A stretch of 52,869 nucleotides of DNA from SURF-25 sp040754255 (GCA_040754255.1 JBFMDA010000005.1:1-52869), one strand, 5' to 3'. Shown: positions 1 through 8,418, numbered from the stretch's first letter. The notes: generated by a model not told the origin, from the sequence alone. Numbers and translations: made by a program.

Positions 1-38
1 CCGCTTGCGTCTTTTGCCGTGTATTGATAAAAGCTCAT
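1..38 (-). CDS. PilC/GspF-family inner-membrane protein, N-terminal fragment (cut by window edge)
   Basis: Only the first 12 complete codons are inside the window; they read MSFYQYTAKDAS and the next codon begins GG. A start of this type, an aromatic stretch followed by Y-x-A-K/R-D-x-S-G, is typical of the type IV pilus/type II secretion platform protein PilC/GspF. The ATG overlaps the TGA of the HD-GYP gene as ATGA, which suggests translational coupling. A PilC/GspF gene is the expected neighbour of the PilB/GspE genes upstream. The call rests on a short stretch plus context. Confidence 0.55.
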   Translation of the reverse strand, partial: MSFYQYTAKDAS

Positions 39-1105
39 AGGGTATCCACCACCTTTAAGAATGCCTCCACCACCCGCGGGGAAAATTGGGTGCCGGAGTT
101 CCGTTTTACCTCAGCAATGGCCTCTTGTTTACTTAAGGGCACTTTCCGGTAGGCACGTTCAGAACGCATGGTTTCGTAGGCGTCTGCCAGGTGAATTATC
201 TGGGCACCTAACAGTATCCCTTCCCCTTTGAGGCCCTTGGGGTAACCGCTGCCGTCATAATGTTCGTGGTGCTGCCTTACTAATTCTATAACATCGTTCA
301 AAAAGGTCAAGGGTTCCAATATCTGTGCGCCCATCTGGGGGTGGCGCTTAATCTGCTCCCATTCTTCAGCGTCCAGGCCTGACGGCTTGGTCAATATCCT
401 GTCCTCGATGCCTATCTTTCCCAAATCGTGCAGTTCGCTCGCCTGCCTGACATGCTCAAGATCCCTGGCAGACAAACCCATCTCCTGGGCAATAACCACG
501 GCGATGTTCGCCACATTCTCGGAATGGCTGTGTGTGTAATGATCCCGCGCGTCTATTGCCTGCGCCAGCGCCTTTATGGTACGCATGTAGGTCGAGCGCA
601 GGTCTTCGTAGAGGCGCGTCAGGTTCCTCGTCGATTCGTCTATCCTTTTTGCCAAAAGCAGGTTTTGTTTCTGCAGCGCCGCATTCTGCTCTTTGAGGAT
701 AGCGGCAAACTTGCGGCTGTCTGCAAGTATTGCGTGCAGCTCAAGCCCTTTTGCGACCACGCTCAAGAGCCTTTCGGGAGTACTATCATTGCTGATGGTG
801 TCATAGGCACCCAGAAGCCTTGAGTCTTCCAAGAGCCTGGCATGGCCGTTCTTTTCCGAAAGGATAATCACGCAATCCGGGTCAACTGCCTTAAAGCGCT
901 TAATGAGCTCCAGCCCGTCCAACCCCCCTATGACAAACGGCGCGATTACCAGGTCGAATTGGTTATCTTTAAAAACAGAGAGTGCGGTATCCGGGTTGGC
1001 GTCAAAGGAAACTGCGTATCCGGCCTTATCCACAAGGACCTCTTGCAGCTTGCGCGTCACAGAGCCGTCCTGTTCGATGCACAATATTTTTTTTGATTCG
1101 GGCAT
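35..1105 (-). CDS. Degenerate receiver domain fused to HD-GYP cyclic-di-GMP phosphodiesterase
   Basis: This 356-residue protein has a CheY-like receiver (about 5-120), a helical linker (125-175) and an HD-GYP domain (175-350). The HD-GYP part looks intact: H226-D227 in ELHDLGKIG, and H279-H280 followed by D284-G-S-G-Y-P. Such domains hydrolyse cyclic-di-GMP. The receiver is degenerate. The phospho-acceptor position is Pro56 instead of Asp, the acidic pair near residue 11 is E-Q, and the conserved Lys is Asn106. It probably senses something other than a phosphoryl group, perhaps by protein contact. It follows pilB after a 2-base gap and is coupled to a pilC-like gene, so a role in controlling pilus or secretion activity is likely. 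Confidence 0.88.
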   Translation of the reverse strand: MPESKKILCIEQDGSVTRKLQEVLVDKAGYAVSFDANPDTALSVFKDNQFDLVIAPFVIGGLDGLELIKRFKAVDPDCVIILSEKNGHARLLEDSRLLGAYDTISNDSTPERLLSVVAKGLELHAILADSRKFAAILKEQNAALQKQNLLLAKRIDESTRNLTRLYEDLRSTYMRTIKALAQAIDARDHYTHSHSENVANIAVVIAQEMGLSARDLEHVRQASELHDLGKIGIEDRILTKPSGLDAEEWEQIKRHPQMGAQILEPLTFLNDVIELVRQHHEHYDGSGYPKGLKGEGILLGAQIIHLADAYETMRSERAYRKVPLSKQEAIAEVKRNSGTQFSPRVVEAFLKVVDTL

Positions 1106-1107
1106 AG

Positions 1108-2817
1108 TTATTCTTCGGTGGTAACGCGCAGTGCTTCTTCGATAGAAACCGTCCCCTCTTTCACCTTGAGGAACGCATCGTCCCTAAGCGTCTTCATGCC
1201 GTTCTTACCGACGGCGTATTCCTTGATTTCGTCGAGTGATTTTTTCTTGATAATCATCTCGCGGATCACATCGTCGATCAAAACAGCCTCAAGTATGGCA
1301 ACGCGGCCGTAGAAACCGGTATTATTGCAATGTTTGCAGCCTTGCGCGTTATAAAAGGTAGCTTTCTCCTTAAACCCGATATCTACGAGGAATTCGTGAG
1401 GCACCTCAACGGCTTTTCTGCACTTCGGGCAGATCCTGCGGCACAGCCTTTGCGCACAAAGCATCACAAGGCTGGAGGAAACCAGAAACGGCTCCACGTT
1501 CATATCGATAAGACGGGTAATGCTTGAGATGGCATCATTGGTATGCAGCGTCGATAGTACCAGCTGGCCGGTAAGAGAGGCTTTTACCGCGATGTCTGCG
1601 GTTTCCGAATCTCGTATTTCTCCGATCATAATGACATCGGGGGTCTGGCGCAGTATAGAGCGCAAACCCGAAGCAAAATCAAGCCCGATCTCGGGCTTTA
1701 CCTGAATCTGCGTTATCCCCTCTACCTGGTATTCCACCGGATCCTCGATAGTAACTATGTTCCTCTCCGGGGTATTAAGCTGATTCAATACCGAGTAGAG
1801 GGTCGTTGACTTTCCGGAACCCGTAGGCCCGGTCACCAGTATCATGCCGAAAGGTTTGGCAATGGCTTCCTTGAAAATCCGCAAAGGCTGCTCGGAAAAA
1901 CCCAGCTTATCCAGCCCTATGGACAGGTTCGTTTTGTCCAGGGAACGTAAAACAAATTTTTGGCCGAATTTAATGGGGAGGCTTGAAACGCGGAAATCTA
2001 CTTCCCTGCCTTCAAACTTTACCTTGAACCTTCCGTCTTGCGGAATACGGTTCTCCGTAATATCAAGGTTGGAAATAATCTTTAAGCGTGCAAGAATCGC
2101 ATTCTGGTTCTTCCTGGGCAATTTGAATATCTCATGCAAAGAGCCGTCAATGCGATAGCGCACCCGTAGTCCGTCTTCTTCGGGCTCCACGTGCACGTCA
2201 GAAGCCCTCCTCTTGAGCGCCTCGGTAAGCATGAGGTCAACGAGCTTGACTATGGTCGGCTTCTCGCTCTCCTCGATCGCGCTGCTAAGTTCTATCTCCT
2301 CGTTTCTTAAGAGCTCTAAGTCCTTTGCGTCTAAGCCTGCGTCGGCAAGGGTACCTTCTTTGAGCATTTTCTGGATATCGACGCCTGACCCGTAATGCGA
2401 CTGGATAGCTTTGAGTATTTCCTCTTCAGAACTCAGCACGGTATCAATACCGCATCCGGTCAATGCCTTGAGGTCATCAAGGGCGAATATGTTAAGGGGA
2501 TCAACCATGGCCACGGTAATCGTATTGCCAAGCCGGGAAAGGGGTATCACGGAATACTGGCGGGCGATGTGTTCCGGGATCAATTTGATAATGTCCGGGT
2601 CGAATTTGTATTTGGAAATATGCAAGGTGGGGATATAAAGCTGATTCGATATCAGGGATAATAAGTCCGCGTCGGAGATGTAGCCTTCTTCAACCAGGAC
2701 CCTGCGCAACGGCACCTGCTTGGTCTTCTGGATCTCCAGCGCCTTATCCAGCTTCTCTTTAGGAATAAGCCCGCTCTTGAACAATATGTCGACGATAGTC
2801 TCTTTGAGTGCTTGCAT
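1108..2817 (-). CDS. pilB: PilB/GspE-family assembly ATPase (first paralogue)
   Basis: This 569-residue protein is the hexameric ATPase that powers type IV pilus or type II pseudopilus assembly from the cytoplasm. It has an N-terminal MshEN/T2SSE_N domain (1-145), a linker, Walker A GPTGSGKST (330-338), an Asp box around 358-360, Walker B VIMIGE (395-400), a His box LSTLHT (about 421-426) and a zinc-binding tetracysteine (C463, C466, C494, C497). The MshEN motifs are partly eroded: the third-position glycines are V9 and R38, while G16 and G45 remain. It lies 80 bp downstream of a second paralogue. Sequence alone does not separate a PilB role from a GspE role. Confidence 0.93.
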   Translation of the reverse strand: MQALKETIVDILFKSGLIPKEKLDKALEIQKTKQVPLRRVLVEEGYISDADLLSLISNQLYIPTLHISKYKFDPDIIKLIPEHIARQYSVIPLSRLGNTITVAMVDPLNIFALDDLKALTGCGIDTVLSSEEEILKAIQSHYGSGVDIQKMLKEGTLADAGLDAKDLELLRNEEIELSSAIEESEKPTIVKLVDLMLTEALKRRASDVHVEPEEDGLRVRYRIDGSLHEIFKLPRKNQNAILARLKIISNLDITENRIPQDGRFKVKFEGREVDFRVSSLPIKFGQKFVLRSLDKTNLSIGLDKLGFSEQPLRIFKEAIAKPFGMILVTGPTGSGKSTTLYSVLNQLNTPERNIVTIEDPVEYQVEGITQIQVKPEIGLDFASGLRSILRQTPDVIMIGEIRDSETADIAVKASLTGQLVLSTLHTNDAISSITRLIDMNVEPFLVSSSLVMLCAQRLCRRICPKCRKAVEVPHEFLVDIGFKEKATFYNAQGCKHCNNTGFYGRVAILEAVLIDDVIREMIIKKKSLDEIKEYAVGKNGMKTLRDDAFLKVKEGTVSIEEALRVTTEE

Positions 2818-2897
2818 CGTAGTAAAAGGTTGCGGTTAAGGCTAAGGTCAAGGTGAGCATGCTGCCTCAGCCTGGGCCTTAACCTTAGCCTTTTAGT
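2818..2897. repeat. Inverted repeat between the two pilB genes
   Basis: This 80-base gap is a quasi-palindrome. A left arm containing GGTTAAGGCTAAGG faces a right arm containing CCTTAACCTTAGCC across a centre with GCATGC. The same AAGGT/ACCTT vocabulary fills other gaps in this window. There is no T-run typical of an intrinsic terminator. It could fold in the mRNA and change relative expression of the two ATPases. Confidence 0.7.
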
Positions 2898-4616
2898 TTA
2901 GTTCTCGTCGGGTGCGGTTACCCGGACAACTTCCTCAAGTGTAGTGAGCCCCCGTAACACTGCGCTCATCCCCTCTTCTCTAAGCGTCCTCATCCCTTCC
3001 TGCCGCGCCTGCTGCTTGATCAAATGTTCCTGGGCACGGCTTAAGATTAGCTCCCTTACCTTGGGGGTCAAAAGAAGCAATTCCGCAATGCCCAGCCTTC
3101 CGCTATAGCCGAAATTAAAACAACGGCTGCAGCCTTTACCCCGGAAAAATTTTGTTTTCTGTTTTCCGTCAAGCTTTATCCTGAGGGTACGCAAGATGTC
3201 TTCATCGACTTCATACTCTTCCTTGCAGTGAGTACATATCCTCCTGATCAGCCTCTGGGCAACAATACAGACTACCGAGGAATTAATAAGGTATGGCTCA
3301 ACGCCCATATTGACCAAACGGATGATCGAGCCGCTTGCCGTAGTAGTGTGTAGCGTCGAAAGGACAAGGTGGCCGGTAAGGGCGCTCTTAATGGCGATAT
3401 CCAGAGTCGGGAAATCCCTGATCTCGCCGATCATGATGATGTTCGGGTCCTGCCTTAATATAGAACGCAGGGAGCTGGCAAAGGTAAGCCCTATCTCCTG
3501 CCGGACGGTAACCTGGTTTATCCCTTCCAACTGGTATTCTACCGGGTCTTCGACGGTGACGATATTCTTATCAGGGGCATCAACGGACTTTAATACCGAA
3601 TAAAGGGTGGTGGTTTTTCCAGACCCGGTCGGGCCGCACACAAGGATCATCCCGTGAGGCAGGCGGGAGATCTTTTCAATCTTGGTGATGATGTCCTGGC
3701 TAAAACCAAGCTGCTCCAGGTTAAGCATTGCCTGGCTTTTGTCAAGGATACGTATCGCCACCTTTTCTCCGAAGCTTGAGGGTAAAATGGAAACCCGAAA
3801 GTCTACCTCCTTGCCGGCAACCCGTGCCTTAAAGCGGCCGTCTTGCGGCAACCTGTGCTCGGCGATATCCAATTCTGATACAACCTTAATCCGCGAGACA
3901 ATCGAGGGATGCATCCGTTTCGGGGGTGCTTCGGTAATCTGCAGTACTCCGTCCACCCTGTAGCGGACCCTGAGCTTTTTCTCAAATGGCTCTATGAGAA
4001 TATCCGATGCCTTTTTCTTCACCGCCTCGTCAAGCAACATGTTGGTAATTTTTATAACCGGGGCGTCCTGGCTAAGCCTTCCTAACTCCTGGTCGCTGGG
4101 AGCGCTTTCGGAATCCTCCTTAATAAGCTCTATTGAGGTATCAGACATCTCTTTTACAAGGCTGTTGAGCATATCCTTGGCAAGGTCAGGGTATGAGACC
4201 TCCACTGTCTGCACGATATCTTGTAAAGAGGCAATAATAGGGTTGATCTTGTAACCGGTCAGCTTCTCGACATGGTCTATGGCGAATATATTGAGCGGGT
4301 CTGCCATTGCCAGGGTCACGGTGTCTCCCATCTTGGAAATAGGGACTATCTGGTAGTGGCGGCTCACTTCGATTGGAATAATCTTTACTATCTCGGGGTC
4401 AATCTTGAGGCGTTTTAAATCGATGAGGGGAAAATCAAGGCCTTCGCTTAACGCAGAGATGAGGTCGTTTTCTTTTACGAAATTGAGCTCTACGATGATA
4501 TCGCGCAGCTTCCCGCCTTTTTTCTTCTGAACCTCTATAGCCTCGGCAAGCTGCTCTTCGGTAATGAGCTTGTTTTTGATGAGAATATCTGTGAGGCGTT
4601 CTTTTAGTGAGATCAT
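2898..4616 (-). CDS. pilB: PilB/GspE-family assembly ATPase (second paralogue)
   Basis: This 572-residue paralogue of the downstream ATPase shares the same layout: MshEN/T2SSE_N domain (1-145), Walker A GPTGSGKTT near 327-335, Walker B IIMIGE, and a CxxC pair set (CTHC and CSRC) in the zinc subdomain. Its N-terminal motif has lost all four conserved glycines (T9, K16, R38, N45) although R7 is kept, so direct cyclic-di-GMP binding is doubtful. The His box reads LSTLHTTTA rather than the common LHTNDA, and the segment after GEIRD is F-P-T instead of x-E-T. These changes suggest a specialised partner, for example two different pilus systems or a mixed hexamer. Confidence 0.92.
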   Translation of the reverse strand: MISLKERLTDILIKNKLITEEQLAEAIEVQKKKGGKLRDIIVELNFVKENDLISALSEGLDFPLIDLKRLKIDPEIVKIIPIEVSRHYQIVPISKMGDTVTLAMADPLNIFAIDHVEKLTGYKINPIIASLQDIVQTVEVSYPDLAKDMLNSLVKEMSDTSIELIKEDSESAPSDQELGRLSQDAPVIKITNMLLDEAVKKKASDILIEPFEKKLRVRYRVDGVLQITEAPPKRMHPSIVSRIKVVSELDIAEHRLPQDGRFKARVAGKEVDFRVSILPSSFGEKVAIRILDKSQAMLNLEQLGFSQDIITKIEKISRLPHGMILVCGPTGSGKTTTLYSVLKSVDAPDKNIVTVEDPVEYQLEGINQVTVRQEIGLTFASSLRSILRQDPNIIMIGEIRDFPTLDIAIKSALTGHLVLSTLHTTTASGSIIRLVNMGVEPYLINSSVVCIVAQRLIRRICTHCKEEYEVDEDILRTLRIKLDGKQKTKFFRGKGCSRCFNFGYSGRLGIAELLLLTPKVRELILSRAQEHLIKQQARQEGMRTLREEGMSAVLRGLTTLEEVVRVTAPDEN

Positions 4617-4687
4617 ATATTGAAGGGTCCATGGTCTATTGTCTATAGACTATGGACTATCGACCCAAGGTTATGTAAACGAGAATC
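4617..4687. repeat. Short palindromic spacer between pilB and the MshEN gene
   Basis: The 71-base gap holds a quasi-palindrome made of GGTCCATGGTCTAT and ATGGACTATCGACC arms around a perfect GTCTATAGAC centre. The related words GTCGATAGTC and AATAGTC recur near 22.73 kb. It sits inside the c-di-GMP/pilus operon and may act as an mRNA stem-loop. No promoter is obvious in it. Confidence 0.6.
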
Positions 4688-5134
4688 CTATGCCTTGTCT
4701 TTATAATGTTTCTCAATCGCCTTCTTGATGTCGGAGGCGGTACAGACAAAGATCTGGACATTGCAACCAGAAAGCAGCTCGATATCCTCGACAGCCTGGA
4801 TATTCAACGGATTGGACATACCGACGCTTAGGTTATTGCCGATTTTGTCAATCGGCATGAGTAGGTATTGCCTGCAGACCCTGGACGGTATAATCTTGGT
4901 CATATCGGGGTTGATTTCGTAATTATCCAGTGGCAGGTAAGGAAAGCCGTATTGCACGGTGAGTGCATGTGCGATATCTTCTTCTTTGGCAAAACCGAGC
5001 TCAACCAGAATTTCCCCGATAAGCCCGCCCTTCTCTTTCTGGGTAGACAAAGCCCTATCCAGCTGATTCTGGTTAATGATCCCCTGCTCTACGAGCAATT
5101 CTCCGAGCTGTTTTTTAATAATCCTTATTGGCAT
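4688..5134 (-). CDS. Stand-alone MshEN (T2SSE N-terminal) domain protein, candidate cyclic-di-GMP receptor
   Basis: The 148-residue product matches the full N-terminal domain of PilB/GspE and stops where the ATPase part would begin, so it has no Walker motifs. It carries two 24-residue MshEN motifs, at 9-32 and 38-61. Both keep the glycines at motif positions 3 and 10 (G11, G18, G40, G47) and the closing Gln (Q32, Q61). The leading Arg of each motif is replaced (Q9, L38). MshEN domains are known cyclic-di-GMP binders in some ATPases. Among the three copies in this operon this one is closest to the published motif. It overlaps the GGDEF gene by 10 bases and precedes the two ATPases, so it may be a detached regulatory subunit; binding is inferred. 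Confidence 0.85.
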   Translation of the reverse strand: MPIRIIKKQLGELLVEQGIINQNQLDRALSTQKEKGGLIGEILVELGFAKEEDIAHALTVQYGFPYLPLDNYEINPDMTKIIPSRVCRQYLLMPIDKIGNNLSVGMSNPLNIQAVEDIELLSGCNVQIFVCTASDIKKAIEKHYKDKA

Positions 5135-6564
5135 ATGCGCTTCTCGTTAAAGCTTACGATCATGTTCTTGCCCTGGCGCTTTGCGGCATCAAGCAGTTCT
5201 TTGGCCTTTTCGATAAGCTCGGCTGAGGTAATTCCGTCGAGCGGGTTCTCGCTCACTCCGCCGCTTACGGTGAGCTTTCGCCTTGGCTCCTGCTCTTTGG
5301 AAAAAGAGGATTCTATTTTTTTGCGTATATCTTCCGCCAGGTCCTTTGCCTGCCTTTTATTCTTCTCAGGCAGCACAATCGCGAATTCATTATCGTCAAA
5401 CCGGGCAACCCGGTCAATCTCGCTTACCGACGCCCTAATCAAAGAGGCGATGTTGCGTAAGGTAGATTCCGACTGAAGAGAACCAAAGCTATTCTTGTAG
5501 GTGCCAAAATTATCGATGTTCAACATAATGAAGGCGCACGGCCTCTGGCAGACCACCGCCCTTTTGATCTCTTCTTCGAGGCGGTTGACGATATACGCTT
5601 TATTATAGAGCCCGGTGAGCGGGTCTTTAATCTCTAGCTTTTCAACCTGGTGCAGCAATAAATCGTTCTCTATCGCAATCGCAATCTGTTTGGCGAAAAT
5701 ATCCAACAGGTCTATATCGTCCTTCTCATAGCGGTAGCTGTCCCTTGAATTGCCCACGCCCAGTATCGCGCTTACCATGCCCCTGCAATATATCGGCAGC
5801 GACACCGTGTTATGGATTTTGAATTTATCGTAAAATTCGATCTTTGAGCTGTCCGGCACCACATTTTCCTTATCGATGATAAGGGGCTTGTTGTATTTGA
5901 TTGCCTTGCTAAACACCTCTTTATTGGGGTCAATGGTGAGCGAAAGCAGGCTGCTTGCCCCTATGCCATCGGCTATCTTCATGGAGAAATTCTGGCCTTC
6001 TTCTTCCCTCATGAGAAGGAAAGAAACATCCGAATCTGCAAGAAGCCGCGACTTCTCGGTTGCCAGCTTTACGATCTCCTCGATCTTCACGCCCTGCGCG
6101 ATCAAAGAGCTTATCTGCAACAGCGATGAAAGCACCAGGATGCGTTTTTGAATCTCGAAATTGATCTCGGTGGTCTTAAGGCTGTAGCCCTTGAGTTCAT
6201 CCATGTAGTCGCGGATACGCTGCGTCATCTGATTAAGGGAATCGCCCAGGTCGCCGACCTCATCAATACGCTCTAGCTCAACCGTACGGTTGATATCGCC
6301 GGCTGCAATAAGCTTGGCAATCGTAGCCAGGGAAATAATACGGTCCATGACCTCTTTGACCACGAAGAACCCAATCCCCGAAATCAATACGCTTATGCCT
6401 ATCGAAATCCAGATATCCAGTTTCAGTCCTATGTTGGGAAGGACATAGTTGGACACTATGTAAATGAAGACAAGTAAAGGCAATATGGACATTAGCGTGA
6501 ATGCAATCTTTAATTTATAATGGATATTTTGCGAAGATAAGGAAAGTACGACGTTCTTTTTCAT
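5125..6564 (-). CDS. Membrane HAMP-GAF-GGDEF protein with a catalytically degenerate GGDEF domain
   Basis: The 479-residue protein has two membrane helices (about 20-40 and 51-69), a HAMP-like segment (70-125), a GAF domain (about 150-300) and a GGDEF domain (310-475). The signature is DDNEF (390-394) instead of GGDEF. The metal-binding Asp is N349, the guanine-contact Asn is K357, the second guanine-contact Asp is E366, and the RxxD inhibitory site is SEID. It therefore should not make cyclic-di-GMP, and more likely binds a ligand or protein and signals to the MshEN/ATPase genes that follow. The start is supported by the purine-rich GGGAGGGGG just upstream. This is the first gene of the pilus/secretion operon. 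Confidence 0.9.
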   Translation of the reverse strand: MKKNVVLSLSSQNIHYKLKIAFTLMSILPLLVFIYIVSNYVLPNIGLKLDIWISIGISVLISGIGFFVVKEVMDRIISLATIAKLIAAGDINRTVELERIDEVGDLGDSLNQMTQRIRDYMDELKGYSLKTTEINFEIQKRILVLSSLLQISSLIAQGVKIEEIVKLATEKSRLLADSDVSFLLMREEEGQNFSMKIADGIGASSLLSLTIDPNKEVFSKAIKYNKPLIIDKENVVPDSSKIEFYDKFKIHNTVSLPIYCRGMVSAILGVGNSRDSYRYEKDDIDLLDIFAKQIAIAIENDLLLHQVEKLEIKDPLTGLYNKAYIVNRLEEEIKRAVVCQRPCAFIMLNIDNFGTYKNSFGSLQSESTLRNIASLIRASVSEIDRVARFDDNEFAIVLPEKNKRQAKDLAEDIRKKIESSFSKEQEPRRKLTVSGGVSENPLDGITSAELIEKAKELLDAAKRQGKNMIVSFNEKRICQ

Positions 6565-6611
6565 AGCCCCCTCCCGGGTTTATGGCATGACCGATTTCTT
6601 TTTGAATTATA

Positions 6612-6640
6612 ATTATACATCTTATCTTCTGCTATTGCAA
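6612..6640 (-). promoter_or_regulatory. Sigma-70-type promoter for the GGDEF-MshEN-pilB operon
   Basis: Reading the minus strand, TTGCAA (6635-6640) and TATAAT (6612-6617) are separated by 17 bases. The element lies across the 3' end of the radical SAM gene and about 50 bases before the GGDEF start. The -10 box is perfect and the -35 has four of six consensus bases. This marks a likely transcript start for the left-end cassette. Confidence 0.6.
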
Positions 6641-8418
6641 TCACTTTTAGTGGAAGGGGCTGTATCGCTCAATACACCAGCTGCATCTGCCTCTGTGCGT
6701 AGCGTACTCTTGGAAACGCCGGTATCAAGGAAATCCCAGGGTAAAAGCTCTTGCCTGTGCCTTTCTCGCACATACCAGTCAGGGCTCATACGGTTTGCCC
6801 GGAATGCCTCTTCCCAGAGGTCAAACCTGAACATATCCTGCCAGGCATCAAAGCGAGCGCCATGCGTAAACGCATGCAATATGACCTCGCTTAAACGCCT
6901 GTCACCGCGCGCAAGCACTGCTTCAAGAAAACTCATATCGAGGTTATGAAAACTGAAGTTAAAGCGTAAACGCCCGGTGCGTTCTTTAAGAATGGCAAAT
7001 TTAGCCTGTAGGTGCACGCGGTCTTCCATGCGCAGCCATTGCAACGGCGTATGCGGCCTGGGTATGAGGGCGTTCACGCTGAGGCTGATGCGCGCAGGAC
7101 GATTAACAGCCTTACGCCTTGCTTCTGAAACCCGCTTGCCTAACTGCACGATCTCTTCTATATCGTTCTCTTCTTCGGAGGGAAGGCCGATCATAAAATA
7201 CAGCTTTATATTCTGGTAACCGTGCGCAAAGGCCTCTTGCAGTACTGTAAAAAACCCCTCTTCGTCAAAATCCTTGCCAAGGATACTGCGCAGCCTCTGC
7301 GTCGCTGCCTCAGGCGCAAAGGTCAGGCCGGTCTTCTTGATGCGCGCAATCAGAGATGAAAGCCTCCCTGCAACCAGCCGGGGTTTAATAGAAGGCAACG
7401 ATATGCTCACTGCCTCTTCTTTAAAAGTATCAATCAGCGATTCTACCAACCCTTCGATACCCGGATAATCGCTCACCGACAAGCCGAAGAGGGATATCTC
7501 TTCATAGCCGGTTGAACGGTATAACTCCTTGGCGAGCCGCATAACCGTTTCCGGAGTCCTTACGCGGTAAGGAAAATACTGGGTCCTCGCCTGGCAGAAC
7601 CGGCAGCGGTTCGGACAGCCGCGCATAATCTCAAGCGCTGCCCGGTCATGGATTATCTGGACATACGGCACCATCCAGCGCGTCGGATAAGGAGTGTTTT
7701 CTAAATCAGGCACAAAGCGTTTTTTCACCACCGCAGGCACGCCAAGGGTGTTGGGCGCAAACTCAATCAGCCTGCCCTGCTCATCGTATGAAACCTTATA
7801 TAATGACGGGACGTATACTCCCTCGATCCCCGCAAATGCCTTCAAAAGTTCTTCTCTGCTCATTTTTGATTCCCTGAAAGCAGTTTTGTAGCGGCGCAAC
7901 ACAGCCATGAGCTCCACAACCACCTCTTCTCCTTCACCGATCACAAACGCATCAAAAAAGGCATGCAACGGTTCGGGATTGAGGGTGCACGGCCCGCCCC
8001 CGATAACAAGGGGATCTTGCGCGTTGCGTGCTTCGGATAAAAGCGGGACATTGCCCAGCTCGAGCATATTCAGTACGTTAGTGTAATTCAGTTCGTGGCT
8101 CAGGCAGAAGCCGATGCAGTCAAATTCGCCAAGCCTTCTGCCTGATTCAAGCGATGCAAGCCCTTCATGGCGGGTGCGTAGTATATGCTCCAAATCCATG
8201 CCAGGAGAAAAGAACCGCTCGCACGCAACATCGTCAATGCGGCCCAGCGTATCATAAATAATCCGCGTGCCGACATTGCTCATCCCTACTTCGTACAAAT
8301 CGGGAAAACAAAGCGCAAAGGTAATAAACGCCTTTTCGAACGGTTTTGAAAAAACGTTCCATTCGCCGCCGATGTATTGGCCGGGTTTACGTACCTCACA
8401 CAGGTAATCTTGACGCAT
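6622..8418 (-). CDS. TIGR03960-type B12-binding/radical SAM protein
   Basis: This 598-residue protein resembles the family found beside cell-shape genes in many bacteria. The N-terminal half is a B12-binding-like domain with GVSN-type text (YEVGMSNVG), and the radical SAM core has the iron-sulfur motif CPNRCRFC (cysteines near 268, 272, 275). Its substrate is not known to me. In clostridia it is usually followed by a DUF2344 (TIGR03936) partner and rng; neither follows here. I chose the ATG at 8418 over an upstream GTG at 8430 because GAGG lies 6 bases before the ATG. It is the last gene of the mreB-rodA group, 50 bases after rodA. Confidence 0.85.
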   Translation of the reverse strand: MRQDYLCEVRKPGQYIGGEWNVFSKPFEKAFITFALCFPDLYEVGMSNVGTRIIYDTLGRIDDVACERFFSPGMDLEHILRTRHEGLASLESGRRLGEFDCIGFCLSHELNYTNVLNMLELGNVPLLSEARNAQDPLVIGGGPCTLNPEPLHAFFDAFVIGEGEEVVVELMAVLRRYKTAFRESKMSREELLKAFAGIEGVYVPSLYKVSYDEQGRLIEFAPNTLGVPAVVKKRFVPDLENTPYPTRWMVPYVQIIHDRAALEIMRGCPNRCRFCQARTQYFPYRVRTPETVMRLAKELYRSTGYEEISLFGLSVSDYPGIEGLVESLIDTFKEEAVSISLPSIKPRLVAGRLSSLIARIKKTGLTFAPEAATQRLRSILGKDFDEEGFFTVLQEAFAHGYQNIKLYFMIGLPSEEENDIEEIVQLGKRVSEARRKAVNRPARISLSVNALIPRPHTPLQWLRMEDRVHLQAKFAILKERTGRLRFNFSFHNLDMSFLEAVLARGDRRLSEVILHAFTHGARFDAWQDMFRFDLWEEAFRANRMSPDWYVRERHRQELLPWDFLDTGVSKSTLRTEADAAGVLSDTAPSTKSDCNSRR

